This document shows positions 15,507 through 24,637 of a stretch of DNA of 64,000 nucleotides, piece after piece; position 1 is the first letter of the stretch, and each line of letters opens with the position of its first letter. A model generated the notes under the pieces. The model searched no databases. It was not told the origin of the DNA and worked only from the letters and a program-made list of their open reading frames with translations. Origin of the DNA: Chitinophaga pinensis (GTDB lineage Bacteria > Bacteroidota > Bacteroidia > UKL13-3); NCBI GenBank assembly GCA_945860865.1, contig CAMARW010000003.1, positions 185,177 to 249,176 on the forward strand. Direction: 5' to 3'. The position numbers and the translations under genes are program-made.

Positions 15507-17306
15507 TTGTCAAACATTATTAACCAAAACACACCAACTCCCGATGAAAATTTCGATTGGAGTATGGACAAAGCCGGATTTGGCGGCTACTCGCAAGAGG
15601 AACACCAAACGTTAGCCTCTCTCTACGAAAACACTTTAAACGCTTTCAACGAAAAAGAAATTGTTAAAGGTTCAGTAGTAGGTTTCACAGAAAAAGAAGT
15701 AGTTTTAAACATCGGATTTAAATCTGATGGTTTAATTGCTAGAACAGAATTTCGCGACATGCCCGATTTGAAAATCGGTGATGAAGTGGAAGTTTTGCTA
15801 GAAACCAAAGAAGATCCCAACGGACAGCTTATTCTAAGTCGCAAAAAAGCGATGAGCGAAAGAGCTTGGGAAAATATCCTGCAGGCTCAGGAAAATGATG
15901 TGATTGTTAACGGTTACGTTAAAACGCGCACAAAAGGTGGTTTAGTTGTAGAGGTATTTGGTATTGATACTTTCTTACCAGGCTCGCAAATTGATACTAA
16001 GCCAATCAAAGATTACGATGTTTATGTGGGTCAAACCATGCCATTCAAAGTAGTTAAAGTAAATCATGCTTTTAAGAATGTTGTTATTTCTCACAAAGTA
16101 TTGATTGAAGAAGATATTGAAAAACAAAAATCTGATATCTTATCTAAATTAGAAAAAGGCCAAGTATTAGAAGGTACTGTTAAAAACATGACTTCATTTG
16201 GTGTATTCATTGATTTAGGTGGTGTAGATGGTTTATTACATATCACAGATATTTCATGGGGACGTATCAATCATCCAGAAGAGGTATTGCAATTAGATCA
16301 GAAGATCAATATTGTGGTATTAGATTTTGATGATGAGAAGAAACGTATTTCACTTGGATTAAAACAATTAGGTGCTCATCCTTGGGATTCTTTAGCAGAA
16401 AACCTAGTAGTTGGTGCTAAAGTAACTGGTAAAATTGTAAACATCGCAGATTACGGTGCATTCTTAGAAATTGCTCCAGGTGTTGAAGGTTTAATTCACG
16501 TAAGTGAAATGAGCTGGAGTCAGCACTTACGCTCACCTCAAGATTTCTTGAAAATGGGTGATGATCTAGAAGCGGTTATTTTAACATTAGATAAAGACGA
16601 ACGTAAAATGTCTTTAGGTGTTAAACAATTAAAAGCAGATCCTTGGGTTAATATTCAAGAAAGATATCCAATTAATTCTCGCCATAAAGGTGTTGTTCGC
16701 AACATGACCAATTATGGTTTATTTGTTGAGCTTGAAGAAGGTGTTGATGGATTAGTTCACGTATCTGATTTAAGCTGGACAAAGAAAATCAAGCATCCAA
16801 ATGAGTTTGTTAAGGTAAACCAAGAATTAGATGTATTGGTATTAGAAGTAGATCTTGAAAATCGTCGTTTAAGCTTAGGCCATAAACAATTAGACGAAAA
16901 TCCTTGGGAAGCTTTCGAAACTTTATTCTCTGTAGGTTCAGAGCATGAAGGTACTATTTTGAAGATTGAAGATAAGAGTGCTATCGTAGCTTTACCATAC
17001 GGTGTTGAAGGATACGCTCCGTTAAAACAATTACAAAGAGAAGATAAGAAAACCGCTAAAGAAGATGAGGTGCTTACTTTTAAAGTAACTGAATTTAACA
17101 AAGACAATCGTCGTATTGTACTTTCGCATACCGCTCTTTGGAAAGAAGAAGAAGTTGTGAAGAAAGATGCAGAAGTAAAAACCAAAGAAGTAGAAAAAGA
17201 AAAAGTGGCTAAAGCTGCTAAGAAAATCAACGAATCAAACGAAAAATCAACGTTTGGTGATATTGGTGGATTAGCCGAATTAAAAGCCAAAATGGAAAGT
17301 AAATAA
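15507..17306 (+). CDS. rpsA: 30S ribosomal protein S1
   Basis: The 599-residue protein has six S1 (OB-fold) repeats starting near residues 50, 130, 215, 300, 388 and 475. Repeats 3 to 5 carry the typical pattern (GVFIDLGGVDGLLHITDISW; GAFLEIAPGVEGLIHVSEMS; GLFVELEEGVDGLVHVSDLS). The C-terminal 60 residues are lysine- and glutamate-rich. S1 binds mRNA and the 30S platform and assists initiation on structured or weak leaders. Translation starts at TTG 15507, supported by a perfect AAAGGAG 9 bases upstream; no in-frame ATG lies before the conserved sequence. The gene stands alone, with its own promoter and a strong terminator. Confidence 0.95.
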   Translation: MSNIINQNTPTPDENFDWSMDKAGFGGYSQEEHQTLASLYENTLNAFNEKEIVKGSVVGFTEKEVVLNIGFKSDGLIARTEFRDMPDLKIGDEVEVLLETKEDPNGQLILSRKKAMSERAWENILQAQENDVIVNGYVKTRTKGGLVVEVFGIDTFLPGSQIDTKPIKDYDVYVGQTMPFKVVKVNHAFKNVVISHKVLIEEDIEKQKSDILSKLEKGQVLEGTVKNMTSFGVFIDLGGVDGLLHITDISWGRINHPEEVLQLDQKINIVVLDFDDEKKRISLGLKQLGAHPWDSLAENLVVGAKVTGKIVNIADYGAFLEIAPGVEGLIHVSEMSWSQHLRSPQDFLKMGDDLEAVILTLDKDERKMSLGVKQLKADPWVNIQERYPINSRHKGVVRNMTNYGLFVELEEGVDGLVHVSDLSWTKKIKHPNEFVKVNQELDVLVLEVDLENRRLSLGHKQLDENPWEAFETLFSVGSEHEGTILKIEDKSAIVALPYGVEGYAPLKQLQREDKKTAKEDEVLTFKVTEFNKDNRRIVLSHTALWKEEEVVKKDAEVKTKEVEKEKVAKAAKKINESNEKSTFGDIGGLAELKAKMESK

Positions 17307-17324
17307 TTCTAATATTATCTATTG

Positions 17325-17363
17325 AAAATCCTCCACTGCGAAAGCATTGGGGGATTTTTTTTT
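17325..17363 (+). terminator. Rho-independent terminator of rpsA
   Basis: AATCCTCC pairs with GGGGGATT around a 14-base loop and is followed by nine T residues. Confidence 0.85.
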
Positions 17364-17449
17364 GTATAATTAAGCTATAAATTAGATAAAATGCCTTCTT
17401 AGTGCTTTTATGCGTTTTATTACACGCTTTTTATTAGAAAATAGGATGC

Positions 17450-17483
17450 AAAAAAAAGTGTAGGGTTATATACCATACACTTT
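17450..17483 (-). terminator. Rho-independent terminator of the T9SS cargo gene
   Basis: Read on the minus strand: AAAGTGTA, one mismatch, GGT, 5-base loop, ACC, TACACTTT, followed by a run of eight T. It lies 25 bases after the stop of the 868-residue gene. Confidence 0.75.
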
Positions 17484-17507
17484 AAAAATTTTCAATAATT
17501 TTATGGT

Positions 17508-20114
17508 TTAGGGCCGAACCCAAAGTTTATTTACCGATTGCCTATCGTTTTGGGTAACCTTTACAAAATACAATCCTGCTTTCCAGCCATCAGTTTTTAG
17601 CTCTATTTCTTGCATAATATTTGCCTGTTCAAAAACTATTTTCCCAGCTATATCGGTTACCTCCACAGCAAATTCGCCTTTGGTTCGAACCAAAAAAAAC
17701 GATTGTGCTGGGTTAGGGAAAATTTGAACATTGGAGGCCTCACGGATATCCTCTATGGATGTTGGTGGCGCAGTTTCGAACCAACGCGTTGCCCAAGCAC
17801 TGGTGAAATTACCGTTCCTGCCTCTTACGCGCCAATAATAGCGGGTGTTGCCTTGCATACCAGAAAATTGCGAGCCAGTTCCTTGGGAATTGCCACTGGC
17901 ATTGATGGTGCTAAAATCTGCCGCGGTAGAAACCTCAATATCAAAACTTAGGGCGTTACTAGAGAAATTCCAGCTTAACAATACAGGCGTTAGCGGTATA
18001 TTTTTGGCTCCTTGTGCCGGAGAAACTAAGGTTGGAACTCCAATGGCTGGCGGTGGAATGGTGTTAAAATAATTGATTACAGACCACCGACTAGTATCTT
18101 TCGCATGAAAAACACGCGCACGCCAGAAGTAACGGGTGCCATGAACCAAATTTACGGTAATTTCTGAAATGGCATCTTTAGGCAAGGTAACAATAGGTTT
18201 GGTATCAAATAAACTATCTGTGGCAATTTGATATTGGTATCTAGAATCGAAATTGCTGCCCTGTAAACCCCAATCTAACTTGGTACTAATAGGTATATTT
18301 ACCGCTGCATTAACAGGAGTGGTTAACCATACATTTTGGGTAGTTACAAAATTAAATGTAGCCGACCAATTACTTGTATCTACACTATTAATGCAACGCG
18401 TGCGCCAAAAATATTTAGTATGAAAAAGCAAATCGCCGGGCATATTTGCTACAATGTATCTTGGGTCAAAATCATCTGGAACATGCGGGTCTACTCCACT
18501 TGCATAATGATTGGAGTTAAATAAATTGGTGGTATCTATCTCCCATTGTATATGGCTTGAACCTGTGATTCCTACTATCAAACCATTGGTTTGTGGTCCG
18601 GTTCCAATATAGTTATTGGGTGGGTAATTCAATGAAGGATTGGCTGGTGTTGTGAATAATCTAGATATTGGTTCAGCCTGCTCCTGCCCTTTCATTGCAT
18701 ATACACGCCAAATGTATCTCTGACCATATAACAAAGTTGTATCGGTGAGAAACCGCGTGCCAACCTTCATAAAAGTATCTATTCGTATGTAATAGGAAGA
18801 CGGTGTTGCGGGCCAAACTAATCCGGTATCAATTTCCATCACGTGCGCTGTGGCCCAAGCATAAGAGAAAAAACTCAATTGTGGTCGAACTGTAGTTAAA
18901 TTGGCATTACTAGACGGATTAGAAATATTTACCTGACCACTATAAATTTTAAAATTTCTCTCTACCCAAGGAAGCGTATCTTTTTCGTGAAAGGCCCTTA
19001 TTCTCCATGGATATTGAGTGTTTAAATCGAGATTGGAAGTATAGCCATATCCTGAAGAAGAAGTAGTTGTATCTTTTAAAATAGCTGATTTTGCCATATC
19101 GCTATATAATTGAATTTGAAAAATTACCCCACGCATTTGGCTCCAAGAAAAACCTGGCATTAGCCCTCCAATGGTAGCACCATTGCTTGGATTTAGAATA
19201 ATCACATTGTTTTTAATTCTGATAGCCTGAACCGAGGACCAAGCCCCAAAACTGGATCCGTAAAAGCCTCTTAAACGAACATAATAATCTTTGCCAAAAA
19301 TTAGGTTGACGAAGGTGTCTTGTATTTTTCCACTTTCAACCAAATGGTCTTGTAATTTGGGGGTATTAAAAGATAAGTTTGTATCTAATTGAACTTGGAT
19401 TTTTGACAAGCCAGCATTAGTCCAATTAACAAAATACATAGGGTCAACCATAAAAACAGACCCTGAAGTGCTCCAGGTTGGTCCGGCATGGGTAGTATAC
19501 TTCCAGGTGGGCGACCATTGAAATGTATCACCGAATAGGTTAAAACAACGGGCGCGCCAGAAGATTACTTGGCTGTATTTAAAAAAGGTAGAATCTACAA
19601 ATTGATTCACATCAGTTATTATACTACGTTTATTAATAGATAACAAATTGCTAGCAGTATCTGCTTCAAACTGAAACCTAATACTAGGATCGTTTCCAGC
19701 GCCCATAGAACGCAAGGCTAGAATATTACCTGTAGAATTATTAACTGGGCTGCTTAAACCTAAGTTACCCGGGAAAACCGTAAAACTTCTTGTGGTGCTC
19801 CATACCGAAGTGTCTGAACCACTAAAACAACGAGCACGCCAGAAATAGGTTTTGCCGATTCTTAACACGGGAGAACTAGCACCATTAAACGCGGCAGTTG
19901 CTATATAAAACGGAGGATTATTAAAGGTAACTATAGTATCAAGTTGGAACTGATAACCTGCTGCACCTGCAACAGAATTACAAATTAAAGAGGTTGTAAA
20001 AACAGATATAAAAGCTGCATTACCAGGGCTCGATAGACTTGGGGCATTAATAGAACACACTCTTGTTATAGAAAATACAAACAAGCTAAAAACAAGTAGG
20101 ATATTTTTTTTCAT
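17508..20114 (-). CDS. Secreted T9SS type A cargo protein with eight fibronectin III-like modules
   Basis: The 868-residue protein has an N-terminal signal peptide (MKKNILLVFSLFVFSITRVCS). Eight consecutive modules of about 95 residues each end with a variant of YFWRARCF...DTSxWS, for example KTYFWRARCFSGSDTSVWS, TKYFWRTRCINSVDTSNWS and TRYFWRARVFHAKDTSRWS. The last 75 residues (FPNPAQSFFLVRT ... GLYFVKVTQ) form a type A sorting domain, so the protein is exported through the outer membrane by T9SS and probably cell-surface attached. No catalytic domain is seen; adhesion or a structural role is likely. I chose the ATG at 20114 at the head of the signal peptide; an upstream start at 20141 adds nine unlikely residues. 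Confidence 0.88.
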   Translation of the reverse strand: MKKNILLVFSLFVFSITRVCSINAPSLSSPGNAAFISVFTTSLICNSVAGAAGYQFQLDTIVTFNNPPFYIATAAFNGASSPVLRIGKTYFWRARCFSGSDTSVWSTTRSFTVFPGNLGLSSPVNNSTGNILALRSMGAGNDPSIRFQFEADTASNLLSINKRSIITDVNQFVDSTFFKYSQVIFWRARCFNLFGDTFQWSPTWKYTTHAGPTWSTSGSVFMVDPMYFVNWTNAGLSKIQVQLDTNLSFNTPKLQDHLVESGKIQDTFVNLIFGKDYYVRLRGFYGSSFGAWSSVQAIRIKNNVIILNPSNGATIGGLMPGFSWSQMRGVIFQIQLYSDMAKSAILKDTTTSSSGYGYTSNLDLNTQYPWRIRAFHEKDTLPWVERNFKIYSGQVNISNPSSNANLTTVRPQLSFFSYAWATAHVMEIDTGLVWPATPSSYYIRIDTFMKVGTRFLTDTTLLYGQRYIWRVYAMKGQEQAEPISRLFTTPANPSLNYPPNNYIGTGPQTNGLIVGITGSSHIQWEIDTTNLFNSNHYASGVDPHVPDDFDPRYIVANMPGDLLFHTKYFWRTRCINSVDTSNWSATFNFVTTQNVWLTTPVNAAVNIPISTKLDWGLQGSNFDSRYQYQIATDSLFDTKPIVTLPKDAISEITVNLVHGTRYFWRARVFHAKDTSRWSVINYFNTIPPPAIGVPTLVSPAQGAKNIPLTPVLLSWNFSSNALSFDIEVSTAADFSTINASGNSQGTGSQFSGMQGNTRYYWRVRGRNGNFTSAWATRWFETAPPTSIEDIREASNVQIFPNPAQSFFLVRTKGEFAVEVTDIAGKIVFEQANIMQEIELKTDGWKAGLYFVKVTQNDRQSVNKLWVRP
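17682..17691. repeat. GGTTCGAACC palindrome, copy 2
   Basis: Exact palindrome in the T9SS cargo gene, read on the minus strand as (tt)G GTT CGA ACC (Val-Arg-Thr, codon phase 3). The flanks extend it to a 16-base palindrome, TTTGGTTCGAACCAAA. Confidence 0.7.
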
Positions 20115-20246
20115 AATTTCAAAGTTAGCGTAAAAATGCAATTTATGTGGAACCTAATTAGAACTTATTTAAAAACGGGGATAAAAAAAGAAGTATGCCT
20201 AAAAAGATTTTAATATGTTCGCATTTGAATAAAATTACAATTAATT

Positions 20247-22268
20247 ATGAAAAATTTAGTTCCAAAAATGATATGCTGCACTGGCCTATTTTTAGGCCTA
20301 GCATTTGTTCAAAACACCAAGCAAAAAGGCATAGACATAGCAGCTATTGACAAAGCTGTTCAACCGGGTGCAGATTTTTACCGTTTTGCCAATGGTACTT
20401 GGCTCAAAGAAAACCCTATTCCTGCCAGTGAAAGCAGATGGGGAAGCTTTAACATTGTGGCCGAAAGAAACAACTTAGTATTAAGAGAAATATTAGAGTC
20501 GGTTGCCAATGATAAAACCGCCACCAAAGGTTCGGCCAAAGATAAAGTGGGTACTTTCTATCGTTTATTTTTAGACGAAGCCAAAAGAGAAAAACAAGGT
20601 GTTAGTCCGGCAAAAGCCGATTTAGACGACATCAATAACTTAAAAAATAAAAATGAAATTATTCCACTTATTGCCAAATTTCACAGAAAAGGCATTCGCA
20701 GTTTCTTTGGTTTTTATATTGGTCAGGATTTAAAAAATAGCACCACTTATATTCCTTACATCTCCCAAGGCGGCTTGGGTTTACCCGATCGCGACTATTA
20801 TTTTAAAACAGATGCAAAGTCGCAAAAAACCAAGGAAGAGTACGTTAAACATGTTGATGAAATTGCCAAATTATTTGGATTGGGTTCAGCCCAATTTGGC
20901 CAAGATATTTTGGCTTTTGAAATGGCTTTGGCTAAGCCATCGATGAACAGAACAGAAAGAAGAAATCAAGAAAAGCAGTATAATAAAAGAAGCTATAATC
21001 AATTGGTTCAGGCCTACCCTGCTATAGATTTTAAGACCTATTTCTCTGAAATCAAACTTAGTAAATTTGATAGTTTAATTGTTTCTCAGCCTGCATTTTT
21101 TGAGGCCCTGAACCAAATGTTAACCACACAGTCACTCGAATCTATTAAAGCCTATCTAAATTGGAATGTAATGAATACAAGCGCTGGGTATTTAAATAGC
21201 GCTTTGGAAAAACAAAATTTCTATTTTTATAGCACTGTATTAACTGGAACAACCGAGCAAAAACCACTTTGGAAGCGCGGTATTGCTGCTTCCAACAGTA
21301 TTGTTGGCGAATTATTGGGACAACTTTTTGTAGAGAAAACATTTACACCAGAATCTAAAAAGCGTGTAAATGCAATGGTGGATGATATTGTGGCTGCTTT
21401 TAAAGTTAGAATAAACGGCCTAACATGGATGAGCAATGAAACAAAAGAAAAAGCATTGGTAAAATTGGCCTCGTTTAATAGGAAGTTTGGGTACCCAGAT
21501 AAATGGAAAGATTACTCAAAATTAGATATTAAAGACGATTCATATTTAGCTAATCAATACAGAGCAGCTGAGTTTGGATTTCAAGATATGATCAACAACC
21601 TTGGCAATCCCATTGATAGAGGTCGTTGGGGCATGTTGCCACAAACAGTAAATGCGTATTATAGTCCAACCTTAAACGAAATTGTATTCCCAGCAGCCAT
21701 TATGCAACCGCCATTTTTTGATGCCGATGCAGATGATGCAGTAAATTATGGCAGTATTGGCGCGGTAATTGGTCACGAATTAACACATGGCTTTGATGAT
21801 CAAGGCGCCAAATATGGTGCAGATGGTAATTTAAAGAGCTGGTGGACAGAGGAAGACAAAAGATTGTTTGAAGGTAAAACCAAAGTATTGGTTAACCAGT
21901 TTAACAATTATTATGTAAGCGACAGTTTGCATATCAATGGCGAGTTAACATTGGGAGAAAACATTGCAGATTTAGGCGGTTTAACCATTGCTTACGAGGC
22001 CTACCAAATGAGACTAAAGAAGAATGCAGGAACGGTTATAAACGGCTTTACCCCAGAACAAAGGTTCTTCATTGGTTTTGCTCAAATCTGGAAAAACAAT
22101 GTTCGTCCGGAAGCCTTGCGCCAATTAATTTTAACCGACCCCCATTCTCCAGGAGAGTTTAGGGTTTTGGGAACACTTTCTAATATGCCGCAGTTTTACG
22201 AAGCATTTGGCATCAAAGAAGGCGATAAAATGCACCGTAATTCAGCAGATAGAGCTGATATTTGGTAA
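20247..22268 (+). CDS. M13-family (neprilysin/PepO-type) zinc metallopeptidase
   Basis: The 673-residue protein has a hydrophobic N-terminus (about 1-21), suggesting export to the periplasm or envelope. The peptidase shows DFYRFANGTWL (early M13 signature), NAYYSPTLNEIVFPAAI, the zinc site VIGHELTHGFDD (HExxH from H510) and GENIADLGGL, whose Glu (about 571) is the third zinc ligand. The C-terminus ends in an aromatic residue (ADIW), as in most M13 enzymes. Members cut short peptides. The next gene, an M48 peptidase, overlaps its stop (TAATG), so the two are translationally coupled and probably act together in envelope proteolysis. Confidence 0.93.
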   Translation: MKNLVPKMICCTGLFLGLAFVQNTKQKGIDIAAIDKAVQPGADFYRFANGTWLKENPIPASESRWGSFNIVAERNNLVLREILESVANDKTATKGSAKDKVGTFYRLFLDEAKREKQGVSPAKADLDDINNLKNKNEIIPLIAKFHRKGIRSFFGFYIGQDLKNSTTYIPYISQGGLGLPDRDYYFKTDAKSQKTKEEYVKHVDEIAKLFGLGSAQFGQDILAFEMALAKPSMNRTERRNQEKQYNKRSYNQLVQAYPAIDFKTYFSEIKLSKFDSLIVSQPAFFEALNQMLTTQSLESIKAYLNWNVMNTSAGYLNSALEKQNFYFYSTVLTGTTEQKPLWKRGIAASNSIVGELLGQLFVEKTFTPESKKRVNAMVDDIVAAFKVRINGLTWMSNETKEKALVKLASFNRKFGYPDKWKDYSKLDIKDDSYLANQYRAAEFGFQDMINNLGNPIDRGRWGMLPQTVNAYYSPTLNEIVFPAAIMQPPFFDADADDAVNYGSIGAVIGHELTHGFDDQGAKYGADGNLKSWWTEEDKRLFEGKTKVLVNQFNNYYVSDSLHINGELTLGENIADLGGLTIAYEAYQMRLKKNAGTVINGFTPEQRFFIGFAQIWKNNVRPEALRQLILTDPHSPGEFRVLGTLSNMPQFYEAFGIKEGDKMHRNSADRADIW

Positions 22269-23041
22269 TGAGAAACACAGGAATAGTTTTTACATTAGTA
22301 TTATTATTTAGTTCATGCGGAGGGTCTTGGATTCCGCATGAGCTAGATTTGATGCTGGGCAAGCAGAGTAATACCTTTATTGAAGAAAATACAAACCAAT
22401 TTAAAATTATTGAGCCAGAAGAAGCCCCCTTTGCCTACGAGCGCATTGAGGCAATTAGAGACGAAATATTGGCCAGTGGCTTAGTTAAAAACAAAGATAA
22501 ATTTAACTGGGAATTGAAAATTGTTCACGATGATTCTGTTTTAAATGCATTTTGCCTGCCTGGCGGATATATTTATGTGTATACAGGTTTAATTAAGTAC
22601 CTCAATTCTGAAGCCGCCTTGGCGGGCGTAATTGGCCATGAAATGGCCCATGCCGACCAGCGCCATGGTGTGCAACAGATGGTCAAGAATATGGGCTTAG
22701 GACTACTAATGCAGTATATTTTTGGCGTTGATAACTCAGGCTTGGTAAATATTGGCGCTAATTTGCTGAGTTTATCCTTTAGTAGAAGTGATGAAAGTGA
22801 AGCAGACGCTTTATCTGTGAAATATTTATATAAAACCAATTATGATGCCCGCGGTGCAGCACATTTTTTTGAACAAATTGAAAAAGACCAGAAAAATGAA
22901 GGCATGCTAGAATTTGCGAGCACGCATCCAAATCCAGAAAATAGGGTTCAAGAAATAGAAAAGTATTGGCAAGAGCTAGGAGCTAAAAAAGGCGAGTTGT
23001 TTGAAGCCAGGTATCAGAAAATAAAATCGAGTTTGCCTTAA
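22268..23041 (+). CDS. M48-family zinc metallopeptidase lipoprotein
   Basis: The 257-residue protein has a lipoprotein signal with lipobox LFSSC (Cys at about 16), so it is anchored in the envelope. The catalytic motif is GHEMAHADQRH (HExxH), with the third ligand in SRSDESEADALSVKYL and a C-terminal THPNPENRVQEIEKY typical of the BepA/LoiP/Oma1-like M48 group, which degrades misassembled outer-membrane proteins. The ATG at 22268 overlaps the M13 stop as TAATG; this is preferred over a TTG two codons upstream. A terminator follows. Confidence 0.92.
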   Translation: MRNTGIVFTLVLLFSSCGGSWIPHELDLMLGKQSNTFIEENTNQFKIIEPEEAPFAYERIEAIRDEILASGLVKNKDKFNWELKIVHDDSVLNAFCLPGGYIYVYTGLIKYLNSEAALAGVIGHEMAHADQRHGVQQMVKNMGLGLLMQYIFGVDNSGLVNIGANLLSLSFSRSDESEADALSVKYLYKTNYDARGAAHFFEQIEKDQKNEGMLEFASTHPNPENRVQEIEKYWQELGAKKGELFEARYQKIKSSLP

Positions 23042-23068
23042 TTTAATCTAATTTTATACTGACAAATT

Positions 23069-23112
23069 GCCTGCTAATAAGTTTTTAATAGAAAAACTTA
23101 GCAGGCTTTTTT
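23069..23112 (+). terminator. Rho-independent terminator of the M13-M48 operon
   Basis: GCCTGCTAA pairs with TTAGCAGGC, with an inner AAGTTTTT/AAAAACTT stem, followed by six T residues. Confidence 0.8.
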
Positions 23113-23154
23113 ATGCAATAAACGATTGTAATTCAGTGTATATTATAATTATAT

Positions 23155-23613
23155 TTAAACTTTTAGTTTAAGTTCAATAGACTTTTTTACCACTCCCAAG
23201 TTTTGTTCAATATAATTAGCATTGTTTTGGATGGCTAATAAATAAGGCTGAAGCTCCTTTAGGTAATTGATTTCTTTGAGCAAAATTTGGTGATAACTTA
23301 ATATTTGGGCAACATTTTGCTCAAAATCAGGCATTTTTTGCTGTAATTCCTTCAATTCTGCCAGTTCTTTGTTAAAATCTGGCTTTACTAAATCGGCTCG
23401 TTTCATGCTTCCTTTTCCTAATAATAGCCAATCTGGACAAATATCTGGGAAATGAGTTAAAATCTTCGTAATTAATTCTAAACCAGGCTTATTTCTACCA
23501 GAACCAATATGTGTTAGTACTGGCAATGACACCTCCAGCAGCGCTGCAAATGCACTTTTGCTTAATAATTTAGCATCCATGATACTTAACACGCGTTTAT
23601 TTAATTCATCCAT
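23155..23613 (-). CDS. XRE-like helix-turn-helix regulator with coiled-coil tail
   Basis: The 152-residue protein has an N-terminal helix-turn-helix of about 70 residues (MDELNKRVLSIMDAKLLSK, FAALLEVSLPVLTHIGSGRN, ending PDWLLLGKGSM). It matches a common Bacteroidota XRE subfamily whose members read SxFAxxIGVxxxxxSHILSGRNKPSLxxxxKIL...DWLLTGEG. The C-terminal 75 residues are a predicted coiled coil, probably for dimerisation. I chose the ATG at 23613; the open frame continues 29 codons upstream through the operator-like array and is not expected to be translated. The upstream region carries repeated ACAAATGTAAACA motifs, a probable autoregulatory operator. Confidence 0.8.
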   Translation of the reverse strand: MDELNKRVLSIMDAKLLSKSAFAALLEVSLPVLTHIGSGRNKPGLELITKILTHFPDICPDWLLLGKGSMKRADLVKPDFNKELAELKELQQKMPDFEQNVAQILSYHQILLKEINYLKELQPYLLAIQNNANYIEQNLGVVKKSIELKLKV

Positions 23614-23660
23614 ATAACTTATTGATTTACAATTACATTTAAAATATGTATTTAACTTAT

Positions 23661-23855
23661 TTACACAAATGTAAACAATAAAAACAAATGTAAACAGCAA
23701 TTAAAACATATGTTAACATTGGACTTAAAGTATTTATGCCGAAAAACATTTGTTAAATATTCATTTATAGCATTTTAAATGAGTTAATTCGAATCGATAA
23801 AACAAATGTAAACAAGCAATAACAAGTGTAAAGAAGTGTAAAATGTGGTAAATAT
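23661..23855. promoter_or_regulatory. Operator-like array of ACAAATGTAAACA repeats
   Basis: Exact copies lie at 23665-23677, 23684-23696 (19 bases apart) and 23802-23814. Related copies are ACATATGTTAACA at 23706-23718, ACATTTGTTAAAT at 23746-23758 and ACAAGTGTAAAGAAGTGTAAA at 23822-23842. TTTACACAAATGTAAA forms an imperfect inverted repeat. The array lies between the XRE-like gene and the divergent SRPBCC gene. Confidence 0.6.
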
Positions 23856-23898
23856 GGCAGATTCAAAACAATTAACCCCCTCCTAACCTTTATTGAAG

Positions 23899-24357
23899 AT
23901 GCAAGCAAAAGAGATACGCACCATTACTATTATTAACAAACCGCTCTCAGAGGTTTTTGAGTTTTTTAGTAAAGCAGAGAATTTAAATAAACTTACTCCA
24001 CCTAAAGTTCATTTTACTATTTTAACTCCATTACCTATTCCTATGTTCCCTGGGCAAATTATAAAGTACAGAATAAAATTATTTGGCATTCCGTTTTTTT
24101 GGAAGACAGAAATTACCGCCTGGAATCCTCCATTTAAGTTTGAAGACAAACAATTAAGTGGCCCGTACGTAATTTGGAATCACCAACACCTATTTAAAGA
24201 GGTAGACGGCAAAACAGAAATGACTGATATTGTAACTTATAAGTCGAAAGGTTGGATTTTAGCACCTTTTCTTCATTGGTTGTTTGTAGATAAAAATGTA
24301 AATGAGATATTTGCCTACCGCGAAAAACGATTAGATGAAATCTTCGGAAACAAATAG
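23899..24357 (+). CDS. SRPBCC-family (coenzyme Q-binding-like) protein
   Basis: The 152-residue single-domain START-like protein shows the fold's order: IRTITIINKPLSEVFEFFSKAENLNKLTPP, then MFPGQIIKYRIKLFGIPFFW, EDKQLSGPYVIWNHQHLF and TEMTDIVTYKSKGWILAPFL with the C-terminal helix. It resembles the COG4276 group of ligand-binding SRPBCC proteins. The ligand is unknown. The ATG at 23899 is preferred over a TTG two codons earlier. It begins a cluster of three tightly overlapping genes and is divergent from the XRE-like regulator, which may control it. Confidence 0.78.
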   Translation: MQAKEIRTITIINKPLSEVFEFFSKAENLNKLTPPKVHFTILTPLPIPMFPGQIIKYRIKLFGIPFFWKTEITAWNPPFKFEDKQLSGPYVIWNHQHLFKEVDGKTEMTDIVTYKSKGWILAPFLHWLFVDKNVNEIFAYREKRLDEIFGNK

Positions 24358-24637
24358 TTCAATTAAGAAGTGTGAGCACTGTGGCCAGTGGACCAACGGT
24401 GAATTAGCTTTTTGTGCTCACTGTGGCGAAATTTTAGATAAACAATACAGGGCAGAAAGGGCAGAATTAGAGCGCGAGCAGCGAGATCAATTGCCTTTTA
24501 TGCAAAAGTTTAAGCTAGAAAAAGCCAAGTATAGTAAATTTTGGCGTTTTATAGAGCAATTGGTTCAAAGCGGACAAATGGTTTTGGTTGCGATAATCAC
24601 TTTTATGGCCATTATACTTGCTTTATTACCTGGCTAA
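24335..24637 (+). CDS. Zinc-ribbon protein with C-terminal membrane anchor
   Basis: The 100-residue protein begins with a double CxxC zinc ribbon (CEHCGQWTNGELAFCAHCG, about 13-31). A charged helical linker (RAERAELEREQRDQL) follows, and a single C-terminal membrane segment (MVLVAIITFMAIILALLPG). The ribbon therefore faces the cytoplasm. It overlaps the SRPBCC gene by 23 bases, in another frame, and the next gene by 3 bases (CTAATGA). Function unknown; it probably works with its two overlapping neighbours. Confidence 0.75.
   Translation: MKSSETNSSIKKCEHCGQWTNGELAFCAHCGEILDKQYRAERAELEREQRDQLPFMQKFKLEKAKYSKFWRFIEQLVQSGQMVLVAIITFMAIILALLPG

Noticed and set aside
16757-17290. A 177-codon minus-strand open frame opposite rpsA
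   Set aside because: It is a serine-rich antisense shadow of the S1 repeats and the lysine/glutamate-rich tail; no start signal or family match.
23614-23700. N-terminal extension of the XRE-like regulator
   Set aside because: The extra 29 residues are encoded by the operator-like repeats and precede the conserved HTH start.
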